6,298 bases of DNA, taken from assembly GCA_020201415.1 (NCBI GenBank), contig JAIVGW010000347.1, forward strand, positions 1-6,298, written 5' to 3'. The first letter of the stretch is position 1. The number at the start of each line of letters is the position of its first letter. The DNA is from Lentisphaerota bacterium. GTDB taxonomy: Bacteria; Verrucomicrobiota; Kiritimatiellia; JAAZAB01. Below are positions 4,705-6,298 of the stretch, piece by piece. Both the position numbers and the translations under genes were made by a program. The notes beneath the pieces were generated by a model. The model searched no databases, was not told the DNA's origin, and worked only from the letters and a program-made list of their open reading frames with translations.

Positions 4705-5625
4705 ATGAAGCTTGACGCGAAGACCAGAACCGCTTGGTTCGGCAAATGGCTTGTGCGCTACGCGCCGGATGACGGCGGCCGGATTTGCGAACTGGCTTAT
4801 GACGGCACGCAGCTCTTGACCCCGGCGCCTTCCGGGTTTCGTCCACCCCGGCATGACCATGGCCGCTATGAATCCCGTCCGGTTTACGGATATGATGACT
4901 GCTGGCCGACGGTGGATGCCTGTCGCTACCCGGGCACGGACTGGCGGATCCCCGATCATGGCGAGCTGTGCTGGGAGCGCTGGCAGGTTACCCCCGGCAA
5001 AGACCGGCTAACTTTCAACACGGCTTCCATCTACCTGCCGGCGACCTTTAGACGCACAATGATCTTTCGGGATAACCTCTTAATCTGGCAGTTCCATGTC
5101 GCCTCGGCTGCCCGCCGATCCCTGCCTTTCATGCACGTCATGCACCCATTGATGCCCCTGAAACACGTGACCGAGATTACCCTGCCACAATTTGAAAGCG
5201 TTTATGACGAACGCCGACGCCGGCGCAGCGGCTGGAGCACACCGCGCAAGCTCGTGCAGCATCTGCTCAGCCGGCGCCCGGGCGACTGTGAAATGCTGAT
5301 ACTGCGCCGTATCCGTGCCGGCCGCTTCGCCGTCAGCCTTGAAAGCGGTCTGCTCCTGGAAGTGGTATTTTTGCGCGGAAATTTTGATGCCCTGGGCGTC
5401 TGGTGGAATAACCTGGGATATCCGGATGAAACGGGACAGCGGCGTTGCGAGTGCGCCTTTGAACCAATGCAGGGCGGCGCCAGCTCACTGACCGGCGCCC
5501 TGCGCCAGGGCGGCGCATGGCGCCTGGCCCCCGGCGCGCAAATGCAATGGCAGATTGAGTGGCGGATCAGTTGCAACAGCCGGACGGATCGCCCCTCCCC
5601 CAAAAAACTGCGGACTAGAAAATAG
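4705..5625 (+). CDS. Galactose-mutarotase-like (aldose 1-epimerase superfamily) protein
   Basis: A 306-residue cytoplasmic beta-sandwich protein of the galactose mutarotase-like superfamily, of usual length. Key motifs are YGYDDCWPTVDACRYP (61-76), WRIPDHGELCW (80-90) with His85, the second histidine region FMHVMHPLM (142-150), and the strand set GVWWNNLGYPDE (231-242) followed by CAFEPMQGG (250-258). Glu253 is the likely catalytic base and His85 and His147 the likely sugar-binding or acid residues, by analogy with GalM. The end (LAPGAQMQWQIEWRI) is the typical last strand pair. Such proteins interconvert sugar anomers or, in some members, bind or epimerise uncommon sugars; the substrate is unknown. 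ATG 4705 is preferred over TTG 4702, but no good Shine-Dalgarno sequence precedes it, so translation probably depends on ribosomes ending at 4683 just upstream. With the upstream frame broken, that coupling may be weakened. No frame damage is visible in this gene. Confidence 0.83.
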   Translation: MKLDAKTRTAWFGKWLVRYAPDDGGRICELAYDGTQLLTPAPSGFRPPRHDHGRYESRPVYGYDDCWPTVDACRYPGTDWRIPDHGELCWERWQVTPGKDRLTFNTASIYLPATFRRTMIFRDNLLIWQFHVASAARRSLPFMHVMHPLMPLKHVTEITLPQFESVYDERRRRRSGWSTPRKLVQHLLSRRPGDCEMLILRRIRAGRFAVSLESGLLLEVVFLRGNFDALGVWWNNLGYPDETGQRRCECAFEPMQGGASSLTGALRQGGAWRLAPGAQMQWQIEWRISCNSRTDRPSPKKLRTRK

Positions 5626-5695
5626 CCGCCTTTGCAAAAGGGTGAATCACGCACTCCAGGATTGCCGTCCGCAAAACAGGGTTGTCTTTGATAGG

Positions 5696-5725
5696 TTGCC
5701 ATGCACCGGACCGGCGTGGTATAAA
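5696..5725 (+). promoter_or_regulatory. Extended -10 promoter of the aldolase-like gene
   Basis: TTGCCA (5696-5701) is followed after 18 bp by TATAAA (5720-5725), and TGG directly before the -10 box gives an extended -10 (TGn). Transcription would start near 5732, about 45 nt before the start codon. The 151-bp gap 5626-5776 that holds it shows no convincing terminator for the upstream operon. Confidence 0.6.
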
Positions 5726-5742
5726 GCATAAAAACAGATGTG

Positions 5743-5757
5743 CAGTTGTGAAAACTG
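5743..5757 (+). promoter_or_regulatory. Short inverted repeat in the aldolase-like leader
   Basis: CAGTT (5743-5747) and AACTG (5753-5757) form a perfect 5-bp inverted repeat around GTGAA, just after the predicted transcription start and 7 nt before the ribosome site AGGAGA (5765-5770). It could be an operator or a small leader hairpin; at this length it may be chance. Confidence 0.25.
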
Positions 5758-5776
5758 ATTCAACAGGAGAACGTCC

Positions 5777-6298
5777 ATGCCGCTAATCACCGAACGTGCC
5801 CAAGTACTTGAAATCTATCAGAAGGCCGCCGCACGGCGCTGGGTAATCCCCACCTTCTGTTCGGAAAACCTCACCACCACCGAAGCCATTCTGAGCGCCG
5901 TCAAGGAATACGGCGAAGCCCACCAGCTCCCCCAACTGCCGGTGAGCGTGGCCATCACCAATCTGTACGATCACAGATCGCAAACGCTCAATTACACCCG
6001 TAGCGGATCATGGCTGGTCGGACTGAAACTTTTTATGGCTGACCTGCAGGTGCTCTGCGGACCGGACTCGCCTTTCGCCGGACTGCGAGTCATGGCGCAT
6101 CTCGACCACATCCAACCGCAAGCCGATGCCGACTTGCTGAACAGCGATCTGCGCAGCTTCTCATCCATAATGTTTGACGCTTCCACCCATCCTTTCGAGG
6201 AAAACATGCGCCTGACCGCCGACTTCATGCAAAAGCACGGCGGGAACATCGTGGTGGAAGGCGCCTGCGATGAAATCGTGGATGCCGCGGGCGACGAC
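5777..6298 (+). CDS. Class II (ketose-bisphosphate type) aldolase-like protein, partial at window end
   Basis: The open frame of 174 codons runs off the window, so the C-terminal part is missing. It starts with ATG 5777, 6 nt after AGGAGA. The N-terminal half of a class II aldolase TIM barrel is clear: RRWVIPTFCSEN (20-31) as first strand and loop, VMAHLDHIQP (105-114) with the catalytic Asp110 and zinc-ligand His111 of the HxDH motif, and SFSSIMFDASTHPFEEN (127-143), the equivalent of SVMIDGSxxPFEEN. After this most class II aldolases have VEAELGxxGG; here the sequence is VVEGACDEIVDAAGDD (159-174), a recognisable but different version, so the preferred substrate may not be fructose or tagatose 1,6-bisphosphate. 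Known family members cleave or form ketose bisphosphates in the cytoplasm with Zn2+. Being next to the sugar operon suggests a role in the same catabolic route, but it has its own promoter. The remaining metal and phosphate-binding motifs lie outside the window. Confidence 0.85.
   Translation, partial: MPLITERAQVLEIYQKAAARRWVIPTFCSENLTTTEAILSAVKEYGEAHQLPQLPVSVAITNLYDHRSQTLNYTRSGSWLVGLKLFMADLQVLCGPDSPFAGLRVMAHLDHIQPQADADLLNSDLRSFSSIMFDASTHPFEENMRLTADFMQKHGGNIVVEGACDEIVDAAGDD

Noticed and set aside
5202..5729. Minus-strand frame of 175 codons
   Set aside because: It is antisense to the mutarotase-like gene over most of its length, rich in Arg/Ser/Cys, and lacks a convincing start.

Overview
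The window looks like a chromosomal segment from a moderately GC-rich bacterium. I lean towards the PVC group (Lentisphaerota, Kiritimatiellota or Verrucomicrobiota). The reasons are a small bacterial RRM protein with a Gly-rich tail, a two-part hypothetical protein that I recall as typical of that group, a tRNA gene without an encoded CCA end, and a GH4 / GntR / fucose-isomerase-like carbohydrate cluster. This placement comes from memory of protein families and was not searched.

Layout. Positions 87-159 (minus strand) hold tRNA-Lys(UUU). Back to back with it, and with its own promoter and a leader of about 100 nt, is an RRM RNA-binding protein gene (363-653) that ends in a very strong intrinsic terminator (668-706). 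A short promoter region (720-748) then drives a 154-residue conserved hypothetical protein (782-1246). A 292-bp gap (1247-1538) holds a hairpin and one or two candidate promoters. One of these has a HutC/GntR-like dyad between its -35 and -10 boxes.

From 1539 to 5625 there is a tightly packed sugar-catabolic operon: an intact GH4 (MelA-like) glycosidase, a GntR-family repressor, an L-fucose-isomerase-like protein and a galactose-mutarotase-like protein. The plausible logic is that the GH4 enzyme releases a sugar from an alpha-glycoside, the mutarotase-like protein equilibrates its anomers, the isomerase-like protein acts on the free sugar, and the GntR protein senses an intermediate and represses the operon.

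Two neighbouring genes of this operon are broken in the sequence as given. The GntR gene changes frame between its DNA-binding and effector domains (around 3180-3196). The isomerase-like gene seems to have lost an internal block of its C-terminal domain, and its conserved last 35 codons lie in another frame (4576-4683). Either the locus is decaying or these are assembly or sequencing errors; the sequence alone cannot decide.

After a 151-bp gap with an extended -10 promoter, a class II (ketose-bisphosphate type) aldolase-like gene starts at 5777 and runs off the window end. It may complete the sugar pathway. I see no mobile element, CRISPR array or prophage, and no clearly new system. The best leads are the double lesion, the candidate operator, and the divergent active-site motifs of the isomerase-like and aldolase-like proteins.
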